This document shows positions 1 through 10,959 of a stretch of DNA of 25,230 nt, one piece after another. A program made the translations under genes and the position numbers. The notes under the pieces are model-generated. The model was given only the letters and a program-made list of their open reading frames with translations. It was not told the DNA's origin and searched no databases. Within the stretch, counting starts at the first letter, position 1; every line of letters begins with the position of its first letter. This stretch comes from Trachelipus rathkii (taxonomy: Eukaryota; Arthropoda; Malacostraca; Isopoda; Trachelipodidae), in the NCBI GenBank assembly GCA_015478945.1, contig JABUQX010103314.1, forward strand, positions 1 to 25,230, given 5' to 3'.

Positions 1-489
1 TATATATATTACCTCTCTTCCTATGCTGTTTATTTCTCAATTCCTCGTCCCGTAAACGTATCTCATAAGAAATTGATCCATGTTATACTACTGATCCATT
101 TATTGGAGGTGAGGGTAAGCCCCCTCATCGACTTATTCACTTATGCAACTATTCACCTTACCTACTTACATACCTAGCCATTTATGACTCTACATTAGTG
201 ATCCAGATTCTCCATTATTTAGGAGTATGTTACTCTCCCCTGCTATTACTACCTATATATAGTATATATAAGGTTCCCATACTCCCAGGACACGGGGTCC
301 TTCGATCCCTTACCATGGCCTACCTTCCATAACTTGCAGACATATCACAGCGCTACCCATCACCCTCACAGTAACTTGTGCACTCCTGATATATGTTACT
401 TGACTACATACTTATCCGGTAGAGCAACACTTTTACTGTATTATGTTAGTATATGTTCTCCTCGTCACTCCCGACATTTCAATTTTTAA
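1..489. other. Unassigned AT-rich flank outside the mirrored region
   Basis: No gene, RNA or repeat family is recognised here. This stretch lies beyond the point where the left arm runs out of partner sequence, because the right arm ends with the window at 25,230. If the inverted repeat continues, the counterpart would be outside the window. The base texture resembles the noisy left arm that follows. Confidence 0.5.
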
Positions 490-667
490 GGGCAACCTTT
501 CCGGCCAGGCTCTGCGCGGGGGCCGGGCGCACGGGCGACCGTAGCCCTGTCGTCTGACACACCGCGAGGATAGGCCGCTCCATCAAACCGCTACCCGCGC
601 GCGGGGCCCGAAACTCTAACTCAGGTAGCTATAAACCCCAGGAGAAGAGATCCTCAATAACACTAAC

Positions 668-740
668 TGAAGAATAATTAATAATAATAATAATCAATTA
701 TTAAAATAATAATAATATTTAATAATTAATATATTTCTAC
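668..740 (+). repeat. Degraded (AAT)n tract, left-arm copy
   Basis: An AAT/ATT-rich run follows the phrase ctaactcaggtag (619-631). The same order is seen in reverse complement in the right arm, where a clean (TTA)n array at 25,052-25,125 adjoins ctacctgagttag. The left copy is broken by extra bases. Confidence 0.8.
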
Positions 741-1390
741 CCTCTCTTCGATCAATTCATTCAACCCTAACTGACAAAGCGACAAGACCCTTGTGACTCA
801 TATCTGGTCAATCTATCTTATCCAAAGGCAAGTTGGTATCTCTCAAAGTTCCAGTAGCGTTTAAAGGGAAAGTTACGGCGTGATGTTCTCCTAACGCCTC
901 TAAGTAATGAGGCAACACTGTTTTGCACTATAGGGGAGACTCCTACGAAACACGAAAAACTCGGCTACCCACTACGAAATACTATACTATCATCTTATCA
1001 ATCCTACAGCCAGCCTGAGCTACCCTCTCCCGTCTGTCTTATGGAGTTGTCGCCTCGTGCCCGTGTACCCCGATTAATGTTGTCCTCCCCAAAGAAGTAG
1101 TAGTCGGATCCTACCAACTGCTAGGACTCCGCCTACGCCCCAGAAAAACATCGAGTGTCTCCGACGCCACCCATCTTTCGCGGCCCACATTTTGACCACA
1201 CTGTCTGTTCCCCGCCCGTTTCTGTCCTTTTATTGGCATTCTGTGCTTTCTTACCTCGATAACTTTTAAGACAATTGTTTTCGAGTTTCTGCGGACACAC
1301 TGTCTCTATGCTATGGCTCGTTCAACATTGCTCCTGTCCGCTCCCTCGAAGCGCATAATATCGCCGTAAAGTATTTATCATGTTTACGCC
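741..1390. other. Left-arm counterpart of 24,840-25,050; no gene seen
   Basis: Short blocks match the reverse complement of the right arm, for example gaggcaacac (909-918) and the aaaactcggctac block ending near 967, which pair with 24,961-24,970 and the region around 24,925. No coding or RNA feature is recognised in either copy. Confidence 0.6.
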
Positions 1391-1955
1391 TGAATTAACT
1401 AAGGGTAACTTCTTACTTGCAAAAAAGATTGTTATTATATACAAATACACTTCATGTGGCAACTTCTTCAATAATTTGCATGGACTTTTTTTCAATTATG
1501 AATCGTTTTATTCATAAATACAACTTTAAACATTACTTATTTATTCTTTCTCCTTCCTCATAATGGTATTATTAACTCTAATCTACTATATAGTTCTTCT
1601 TCTTCTTTCTTTGTATTTCTTTACTATATTTATTTTGTTTAATAATTACTATCATTAATTCATGTTAAATGTGCTTCTTTTTCTTGCCTTTTATTCAGCT
1701 AAACTCCCAATATTTCCTTTGATATCGGCCGCCTCTCTTTTCCAGACGAGAGCAGCTGACTTGCGCCAATTGTATTGCTGAAACATACAGCTTATGATAC
1801 TTCTGGTAAGAAAATTCAGCTAAAGGCTATGTTTTTGCACGTACTAAATTTGTGCTTAAATAATCTTCCTCTGATAATCTATGCCATTCCGTACACTAGT
1901 GGATACTAACGCACTAAAATGAGATCGAAAACGAAAAAACGTCGTTCCCTACTAT
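1391..1955 (+). mobile_element. Noisy left-arm copy of the TIR element
   Basis: This is the reverse complement of the terminal-inverted-repeat element at 24,387-24,836, with many extra bases. The cgaaaacgaaaaaacg stretch at 1926-1941 corresponds to the right-arm terminus at 24,391-24,406. The block ttttgcacg...aaatttgtgctta (about 1831-1859) corresponds to 24,447-24,470. The termini are too corrupted to define target-site duplications. Confidence 0.65.
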
Positions 1956-2256
1956 AATATATATATCATTATTACTCTAATCTATATACAATATCTATTA
2001 TTATATATATATTCTTTCTCTATCTCTCTCTCTCTCATATATATATATATAAATTATATATATATATCTCTCTATATATAATATTATATATTACTCTAAT
2101 ATATATCTCTTACTCTTATTTTTTTTTTTATCATATATCTATATATATCTATCTCTTATTATTTCTATATATATATTCATATCATATATATACTTTTATT
2201 TATATTGTTAATATTATCATTATATTATATACATCTACTCTTATATATATATATCG
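1956..2256. repeat. AT-rich microsatellite, left-arm copy
   Basis: Irregular (AT)n with scattered C and T-runs. It lies between the TIR-element copy and the jockey-type copy, exactly where the right arm carries (AT)n at 24,211-24,383. The clean right-arm array is more regular, so much of the irregularity here is probably base-call noise. Confidence 0.8.
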
Positions 2257-5080
2257 TGGTTCTCTCATACTTTAGACAAATCTCTCAGGCCTTTGCCAAA
2301 AACATCTCTAATAATCTTCTGTAAATATGCCTTTCCTCCCCTTTATTCGATCTGAATGTCTGTTGTCCTAAATTCTCCAACTGTAAAAGGCAAATCTATT
2401 CTTTGGCTGCCTATTTTACTCCTTACTAACTCACCTTAGGATCGATTTCCTTGGCAATTCCTCTTCATTCTCCCTCCTCTCTCCTCTCATGCTGGTGTTG
2501 CCGCTAAATATCATCTCTTGCTATTGCCCTGTGATTACTTATTTTGAATCAGGTGCAATGGGCTCCTGAAATCTACTTGAAATCTATAAACGATATCTTT
2601 AGGAACGGCGGGTGTCGCTCCGGATGAGTGTTATTACATCATTATCTACCCGAATTTTCTGAGGGATTCGTGTGCTCTCTCCGTACCTGACCAACGCCCT
2701 TTCGTTCAATTCTCTTAATTTTATTTCTATGTCTCAATACAATCCACGTTCATTCTATCCTCATGTGTTCTGGCTCTAGCACGCACATATCCTAATCTAA
2801 CTTTCCGTAAATAAAAAGGTAAGCCGCTCTTATGTTTCTATCTATTAGGCCCTATTATCCCACTTGATATTACCTATATCTATCATCATCTTTTGAAACC
2901 CTTCTCTACTTACTCATTTCTTAGATCACTCGGAATCTATTCACTCTCTATCCGAAACTCGCTCAGTTATCATCGACTTTTTCTGCGCACTCGAGTCATT
3001 CTATCTTAGGCGATCTAAATACTTTCTTTTAAATCACCAAGTTTACTCGATCTTCAAGCTGTGTTTTCCGCTCTTACAAACTACGGGGGACTCTTGACCC
3101 GTCGGCCTGGGCTTAAAAAAATCCAAAAGTATCCTGTGATCTCCCGGGATTCTGGCGTCAGGGCGCGGTCCTTCATCTCCTGCTCTCGTGTTCAATGCTT
3201 CTCCCTCCTTTTTCTGGCGTTTTTCTTCTGCTTTATAGCTATACTTATTATTCTAGACTTCGTCATGTTCACAGAGCTGCCCTTTCATTTCAGCTCACTC
3301 ATAGCGATTCCGTCTTGCTCTGTTGTTGGTGTCCTTGGCCGTGCACCTCTTCCTTCTTTTGGCCTTCACTGTCATACTGAGTGGTTGTTGATTCCTTCAG
3401 TGCCGGGGTGTTATTGTCTTATGCTGCCCTACTCTTATCTTGCCTCGCTTTACTTATTTCTAGGCCAAATGATTTCTTCAACCTGCCCACAAGTCCACTC
3501 CTGAGGCTTTATCCTCACCCCCATGAGATCCCGACCGGAGCTTCGCTACCCTTCCTTCCATTCTCCTCCTTCATCTCCTCTCGATTCTACTCCCCCTTCC
3601 ATCTATCTCTGCGAGCGAAACCCCATGCCTCAATCCTTAGACTGCCTCTTTGCCCGCCATTGCCTAATTCTCCCCGCTACTTCTGCGCTCCTAGGATATG
3701 CGAATTTCCGGGGGGGCTCGTCTACAAACCTTGTGAAAATTTTAGTCTGCTTTAAAAAGCCCACACTTCACGCATAAGGCTCTCTCTTCTAGGCCCCACC
3801 CTTCTCACTGGATACTCCCCTCCCTCTTTTTCGAGGGTTCTTTTCATCGCACTCGCTTACTTGTTGACTATACTTGCACATAGACCATCCTAGCCTTAAA
3901 CATAATCAAAAAACATGTCTGGAAACCCCTCACTATCAGTTAGTGCGGATCCGAACAACCGTGTTACGCCTTGCATGTGCGCGGTTCTTCTAAAAGCAAC
4001 TGAGGAATCCTGTTTATTCCCCGAACTGCGAGACTTTTCTTTCCTCTTCAACATGCATTACTTAAGTACTTTTGCTGCAAATTCACGCCACCACCATGCT
4101 ATAGACATGTCCGGCGCGTCCATCCCGCCCTCTAGAGTGTTGACTGTACTGCCTGCTTCCTACTCGCTATAGGGCTTTTGTTGGAGCACTACGCTAACAT
4201 GGCGCCATCTTCTCGCGTTATCTATCTTCACGGCTTTGGAATAGGGTCGGAAATCAAAGGCTTATAAGCTGTCTGGCTTCCTTCCACTTCCCACTAGTCA
4301 ACCTAAACTTGTATCCAACTCTTTGTCTTGCTGGCATGGCGCATGTCCCTCCGCCGGGCTTCGTATGCATCGTACTCCCTATTTCTCATGTCATGACGCC
4401 AGGTAGCTTTCCAGCCCCAGGTCCATGTAATTTCCTCTTCTGTACCATTGACCCCTCGCGCGCCCGAGCCGTTCACCGCAGTTGGTTGTTGCCCGTGTTA
4501 TTGTTATAAGTTTTGCTTTTCCTGGCCAAACGGCCCTTGCCGTACAGGGGGTATAAAAGCAGCAGGGGCTTGTACCCTTGAACCCCAGCATAAGCATGGC
4601 CAGGTGCTCGGATAATGGGAACTATTACTTCCACAACTTCGCGGTACCTACTCATACCTTTAACGACGCCGCTTTCATGGTTGGCAAACATCTAATGGCG
4701 TGTCAGACTTTTTACATACATTCCTTCGTTCTGCAGATGTGTATTGAAGAGCAAAGAGAAAAGGTTTACCCAGTGATGTTGATATGGTAACCTGTCCAGG
4801 ACTATAGATGATACATCAGCATATGCGGTGCTGCTCCTAATCCTGGAAATCCTGCTTTAACACCTAAAGACGACCTGACGAAGGCTCTTTGTTGAACTTT
4901 TTGTCCAAACCCTTTATCAACAAGCTCTTCAAATAATTGGTTCGATGTTCTGCTTATTATCTAATGGTAAGTCATCTATAGACCTTCATTTTCAGCGTGT
5001 ATATCTCTGCCGAACTTGTGATAATGATTCTGCCACTATTTTCAATGAAATGGCCTAGCTAGTCGTCATGTGAACACAAA
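2257..5080 (+). pseudogene. Noisy left-arm copy of the jockey-type RT
   Basis: This region mirrors the minus-strand non-LTR RT of the right arm (24,210-22,455). Long collinear matches are visible, including the phrase encoding AKNISN near 2300, the ATGGGCTCCTGAAATCTA phrase near 2558, and exact blocks at 3063-3086 and 4254-4272. Frameshifts every few tens of bases leave no usable frame. The open frames at 3061-3504 and 3381-3755 are fragments in mixed frames; only the first residues of the 3061 frame (SALTNYGG) still recall the RT. The boundary with the Penelope-like copy, near 5,080, is approximate. It should not be counted as a second element until the inverted repeat is shown to be real. 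Confidence 0.8.
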
Positions 5081-6890
5081 TCCATTTGGCGATTCACGAT
5101 TTTGCGAACCCTTTACTATCATCTATTGATCACACCACATCAAAATGGAAAACCGTCTGTAACAATTCTTTGAACGCCGAAATTATTGAGACTACAAAAT
5201 AGTAACAATAGTAACAGAATACACTCCGAACATTAGCCTATCTCTAGCCAAATTATCACCAATTGCTACGGCCTTAACTAGAAAATTCAAAAAAAATACC
5301 TGTCGAAAATTGTAGGGCATTAGAGTGACTTGCCAAACAGTTAAAAACCTCTTTTAGCCACCAAAAATAATATCTTTACGTTCCAATTTTTGGAGCCAAT
5401 ATATCATCCTTATGAGAGAGCGATTGCATTTGGGAAAAACCTATAACTTCTCTCAACATTAAAACACACGACTTGTTTGTCAGACCCGGAGACTGCCCTT
5501 CGATGGTCTACCTTAGTCTCTACAACTCGGTGCCCTGCCCCACAGCTTCTTTCAAATATGAGTCCTCCTCACCCGCATGCAATCACATTGGAGGACCTGA
5601 AAAATAACATCCTATCTCTGCTTGTCGCACCTTCAGCCCCTTCTCTAAGTCCCTCAATCACACCTGCACTCGTCTCTACTTACTTTCACAACATCCAAGT
5701 CACAGAACTCATGTTGCTGTTATGGGTACCACACTAGTCGACATGACCACGAAACTCCGCTGTTTCAAGATCCACTACAGCTCGTCCAAGCTAACCTCAG
5801 ATATGGGAAAATCCTGCCCTCGTACTCTTGTGGCGCTCTCATGCAGGAAAACACATAGAAATACATGAGTAGTTGCTAACCCGTAAAACCCTTAGCTCCA
5901 ACGAGTTGTTACCTCATATCACCGGACATGCAACCACTTTAGTTTTTTTCCGGTGCAACGTGTGGCTTCAGGTATGTTGATGCAATCTTTCGCGCCTCCC
6001 GCCGTAGCCTTTTCTATCGCAATTACCTAAGCTGCAACTCCCACACAGCCATTCCTTTATACTGACATCTATACCTCGGACACACATAACGTAAAGTATA
6101 CCGCCGGACAAACTTACTCATAAGGAACTCCTAACTTCCCACTATATACCCCTGTTATTTACACACTGTTCCCCTTAAACACTCATCTATTCCCATACTC
6201 TAACACTCTATTAAACTTCACTGAGAGAGCTCATCCTTTCCAACTGTTCTCGACAGGATAACACACACATCCTAGATCCATTCCTACTATAGCATCAGGT
6301 TATTTACCCAATCACTACCACTCATTGAATCTTACTATTCTTAGCAAAACAGGCAACCGTTCTTTCATTTTCGCTTTTTCCTCATAATCGTCTTGCCTTT
6401 TTTATCCAATCAGTCTCCTCTTGCTACAAGCATTCCTTCAAATAATTCACCGTACAAACACCACATTTACCATCAAAACCAAAGCCCTGTTTTTAAAGAT
6501 TAAATACCGGATTCCTGAGAAACCGATTATGAGTATAACCACACCAACCATGATAAAAAGGCAGAGAAAGATATATCACAAGAGATCTTCAACACAACCC
6601 AAGGAGTCAATTATACCGACCACTACTTCAAGAGAGCATACTCGTCTACTCTTCCCTATACCCCCTCAACTAACATTTAACATCGACCCAGCTCCGTCTA
6701 CATAAAAGACAACATTGTGCTTTCACCGTCAAACTACATAGCGCGGGTTATCCATGCAGACGTTCCATACAGAACTATCTTAATTTAAGACGAAGTAATT
6801 ACAGAAAAATCACCGAAATCAAAGAACGAGGTCTTAATCCCGCCCATTGCGTTGCTGGTAAATAAATATTTCGAGTCGCCAATCACAGCT
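5081..6890 (+). pseudogene. Noisy left-arm copy of the Penelope-like RT
   Basis: Reverse complement of the minus-strand Penelope-like element at 22,460-21,311. Anchors are 5335-5343 with 22331-22339, the 21-base exact block 5449-5469 with 22241-22261, the aaaacaggca block near 6345-6354, and the tataaaaaggca...atatatcacaa block near 6552-6582, which pairs with about 21,528-21,563. The frame is destroyed by insertions. The 94-codon frame at 6421-6705 is a chance frame across the linker between RT and GIY-YIG. Confidence 0.8.
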
Positions 6891-9369
6891 CCCTTGTGCA
6901 AATATGCTATCAATTACCCCATTGGGCGTACAACTCATTACAGATTGCGCTCTTTTCTTCGCCTGAATCGATCGTTGCATAGATACGGTCTCCCCCTACA
7001 TCCTAATCAGAGCAGACAATTTTATCTCCCACCCTTGCATCCTTTATTTATGTACTCCGCTTAGTTCCTGGACTTCGCCAAAGTTGGCACCCGTCGCTCT
7101 AACCGCACGTTCCGCACTCTGAATCGTACGGTATTATCGCATTCAGATTCTTTCGCCCTACGGGAAGTTTCGTTCTCATTCTTTATATTTCTCCCTCTGT
7201 ATCTATTATGGGTCTGTAGAAGTGGACGTGCGATGCCGATCGCCGTGATTAACTCTGATCGAGCTTGAAAACGCCTGGCTCTGAGAGCCCGCTTCTATGT
7301 TGACAGTTTTAATACCCCATGGATTTGGTCTCTGCTCCCAGAGCACCACTTTCACTTACACCACCTAGAACCACAAATATTTCCAGTCAATCTCCCTCGC
7401 GCTGCAAACTTTCCTAGTGCAATTAGAGCAGAGCTCGTCCTGCTTCTTGATATATTTGGCAACAGATGCTCAACATCCAGACTGAGCTAGTTCCAGTGTC
7501 TCGTTTGGGACGGGAAATATTCTCAGATCGAACATCACAACATACATGGGGTCACTGTTTGATCACGGTCCCCAGAGAGCGAGGTAATGTCTTGTTACAT
7601 TTTCTGCGCTTTTCTAAGTGAAATCGAAGAGAGTCAGTATCACTAGACGACAAATACGGATACCCTATGAACAGTCTTAGGCCTTCCGCCCACCACTCTA
7701 CTAGTCCTGATCAGCTTTCAGGGAAGAATTTCTCTTTACATAACTCAAAAACTTTCATAAACCTAATTATGGTCACAGAACGCAGCCAGTAGGATATATA
7801 TCTCTGAGTGGGAGCCTAGAGCTTACTATTCCCTCTTAACCTAGTTATCATAGCTATATCTAGCCTTAGATTACTCCTTATTCCAGCCCCTGACCTTTAC
7901 TTCTTCTTACCTTTTTTTCCTTAGCCTTGATCCTAACTAGATACCTTGTTTATCTCCCTTGGCTCATGAGAATGTTCTTAATTATATAATCTATAGCTGA
8001 TAGTTAGCCAGGATACCGTGAGGTCACCTGGCCACCCAGGCTGATTGGTATTTTTAGTATCTCAGTCATTTTATCCTATCTTAATTACCTTCTTCGTTAT
8101 ATTGCGTTACATGTATTACTGTCCTCTGTATCCCCGGTTTGACGTCATAGCCTAACTTTATTCTATTTTGGTTATCCCTATCTATTCTACTACACTTTGG
8201 TCCCTTCCTCATATTATACTTATTAACCGCGGCCCTAGTTTTTCTTATATTCACCAATATGATACTTAGGTTTTTTCTTACGAGTGCTTCTGTCCTTTAT
8301 TATATCATTTCCTGCGGTTATTATACAGTATTTAGGAATTTTAGCACATTTCAGTGTGTACCAGGATGTTTCCTCTAGGTATGTTGGATTTGAAATATCT
8401 GCGACACTAAATACAGCCTATACCAGCTAGCGTATCGCCTACTGTATTGTATTGTACTTTTTATTTCTTAGCCTATAGGGCTCTTCGTTATATATTCAGT
8501 AGTCTAGGTCATCCCCTTACAGTCATCAATAATTATTATTATTGTGCACAGTCCCTACACAATCCTACACTCAGCTTCCTTTTTAGTTTCACTCCCTCTA
8601 TTCTCCCCCCAGTGCCACACTCTATAGGTATAATTTGCTTTTTCGCAAGTTAAGCATCTCTTTATTTCACACCATCTTACCTTCATGCCACTACTACTTA
8701 ATATCTTCCCTTCCGGGAAGGGTGACCTTTTTCTCATACATCTTCTTCGAGGCCGAAGGGTACTACTCATACGAAGCGAGCCCGTCCGGGCTCCCTCAAG
8801 CTGTGGTGCTTGTCATAGCCATATTAGAAGACTCAAGTACGCTGGAATAAACGTGTGGTTGGCGCTCGGTTTGCAGCAAGTTAGACCGCGCCCGTCTACA
8901 AGTCAAGCAACTTCTCCTGACTGTGCCCACACGTAGGTTATCTACACCCCACTGCCTAGCGCGACTCGAAGAGGCCACGTCTAATACAACGCTCACGTTT
9001 TCTACGTGCCCTTATCCAACCTTTTATACTTAAATATTTTTTACCACCTACTACCCCGATGGGCGTCCTACCGCACGCTTGAGATCAGCTCCGCCGGCTC
9101 TGACACGAGAGGCCCGGCAAGGTCCTATTACGAGTATATATACCCCATCTCTATTAGATATTTAACCGCCGGCTAGGAGACAGTATATTGACCGCCTACG
9201 TATTTGTAATTAGTACCCCGTCCTTGTCGCTTCGCTATATTGTATACTAATCAGCTGAGTCACCACGCAGTTCCCTGAGACTTAGTTAGAAGAGGTACTG
9301 GTCAGTACCCTCCGCTATTTGCGCGTATGAGAATCAACCGATCGTCCGTCGCATACGGTTTTCTATCGC
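6891..9369. other. Poorly alignable left-arm stretch, no gene seen
   Basis: By position this mirrors about 21,300-20,260 of the right arm, but it is roughly 2.4 times as long and only weak matches are visible, such as gatcagctt...agaatttctctttacat around 7710-7740 against 20,838-20,860. Open frames of 60-83 codons at 8447-8996 overlap on both strands and resemble no family I know. I cannot identify a copy of the right-arm SINE candidate here. Confidence 0.5.
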
Positions 9370-9541
9370 CCGTATATACAGTATATATAGTATATATATA
9401 ATATTTATATATGTATATATATTATATATATAGTATATATATATATAGTAATATATATATATATATAATAAATTAATATCAATATTTAGCATATTTTATA
9501 ATATATATAAAAATAATATTAGTATATATATTATATATATC

Positions 9542-9576
<35 letters not shown>

Positions 9577-9689
9577 ATATATATATTATATAGTATATAT
9601 ATATCTATTATATATATATATATATATATAGAATATATATATATATAATATATATATAGTATATTATTATATATATATAACTTCAGTTC
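9370..9689. repeat. AT dinucleotide-rich tract
   Basis: About 320 bases of almost pure A and T, mainly (TA)n with small interruptions. It directly abuts the 3' end of the hAT relic. The right arm has the same arrangement: the hAT copy ends near 19,705 and AT-rich sequence follows. Confidence 0.9.
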
Positions 9690-10953
9690 CAGTATTTTTC
9701 GCTAGATGAAATTTTCTTCAGCAGTTTGGAGACGATTCTTAAATTAATGTAAGAAGACCCGTACATGTGTGATCAAAATTTTTCTGTCCCATACATAAAT
9801 CCTTTCAGACGTTTAGGTTTGAGTTGGTTTTTTTCAGAAGTCCAGATCTTATGTACATGAGAAAACGTACGTTCTGTGGAGGCATTTGTCAGGAAAACAA
9901 AGGATATATTGAACTAATGCCGACAAATGTTGATGATATATTACGATTCTTAAGGAAAGAAATACTTCCCGCACGTTTGTCTGTGTAACTAGAATTCGAA
10001 GCATTCTCATTCGTGCTCCTCTCTTATATATTTGGTCCCAGTATGCTAACATGTCAAATCAACTCTGAATCTTTACTGCATTTAAAAAATCTTCGAATAA
10101 TGACGCAATCCACTCCATTGTTTTTTTCAATTTTGTCGACAACTTGGTTTTCCTTAGCAAAATCCAATCCATAAATCCAAAATCTGGAAAAAGTAACTGA
10201 CCACTGATCCAGTGACTTCAAACAAGTACATAGAAATCCACAACTATTTCTCTTTACGGTCTTTTACCTTAAATAATTTCAACTTCCCTCTTCTTCCAAG
10301 CTTGAATAAGTAGCCCTCCGAACCGAACTGTGGTAAAAACACATGGTCTGAAATAGACTGTAATGTTTCTTTCATACTGGATACTGTCTAACCACATCAC
10401 TTTCACGGCTGAGAAATATTTGTCTCCTTCAATCTTATAACAAACTTTGTGTAAAGAAGCTGCCTGGAATGAAGGAAAATGAAGCCATATTTCAGCAGGG
10501 GATTTTCCAATTACTTCTGGAACATTTTGTTCTGACTGTCAAAGTATGATTTTCAGTCCAGCAAAGAGTTTCAACACTCTTTCGACATTTCCTGGCATTA
10601 AAGCAAGCCATCTTGTTTGCTGTAAATCCAAGAAGCTGTTTATACTAAAACCTCGACAAAATCTCAAAATTTCCTTAAGCCTTCTAATTCGAAAACAGTA
10701 TAAATGTAAAAATACAATCATATTTTTTAAATACAGCTTTTTAATATCAACAAGGGCGCAATCGCTACCACATTGCGCTGCGTTATGCAGAATATGAAGC
10801 TAAACATCCTATTCCAGTTAACTCTACTCAAACTCGACAAAATCTCAAAATTCCTTAAGCTCTTCTATTCGAACAGTATAAATGTAAAAATACGAATATA
10901 TTTTTATAATTACAGCTTTAATATCAACAGGGAGGCAATCGCTACCACATTCC
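9690..10953 (-). pseudogene. hAT-family (ZBED/DUF4371-like) transposase relic
   Basis: hAT transposases excise and insert DNA by cut-and-paste; this copy is dead. Read on the minus strand across frameshifts, it keeps family landmarks in order. A GIGC-A-HILHNA motif lies at about 10,778-10,818. An IEELKEF segment follows at about 10,855-10,875. The TRWL block, followed by an ERVLKLFAGLK-like helix, is at 10,560-10,616. An ENP-AEIWLHF segment and an IEGDK-SAV segment follow at about 10,400-10,500. Near the end, a VQ-ILCFP-like stretch and a WTSEK-QL-like stretch (about 9,840-9,935) resemble the C-terminal dimerisation region. There are several in-frame stops and frameshifts. A 181-bp tandem duplication lies inside (10,652-10,953). 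The N-terminal BED finger is not seen. Family assignment rests on remembered motifs, not a search. Confidence 0.82.
10652..10953. repeat. 181-bp tandem duplication inside the hAT relic
   Basis: Copy one covers about 10,652-10,776 and copy two about 10,833-10,953. Both start with ctcgacaaaatctcaaaa and end with gcaatcgctaccacatt. They differ by a few small indels, and about 56 bases separate the matching parts. Both copies can be traced in the right arm around 18,170-18,500, so the duplication belongs to the underlying template. Confidence 0.9.
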
Positions 10954-10959
10954 ACTAAT

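Noticed and set aside
495..615. GC-rich block resembling rRNA or a CpG island
   Set aside because: It mirrors the GC-rich tip at 25,140-25,230 and has no recognisable rRNA core; the C/G runs are partly inserted bases.
3061..3777. Overlapping open frames of 61-147 codons that could be a membrane-like protein gene
   Set aside because: The DNA is an insertion-ridden mirror of the jockey-type RT at 23,120-23,577; the hydrophobic look comes from pyrimidine-rich sequence read in mixed frames.
4551..4558. A TATA-box-like gtataaaagcagcagg just upstream of an ATG frame at 4578
   Set aside because: It lies in the noisy copy of the RT C-terminal region, where the clean partner (about 22,700-22,725) reads ctataggtaccgcagcggcaggtgc, with no TATA box.
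9370..9689. AT-rich tracts as a replication origin or centromeric satellite
   Set aside because: No repeat unit beyond a dinucleotide and no associated genes; ordinary AT microsatellite DNA is enough.
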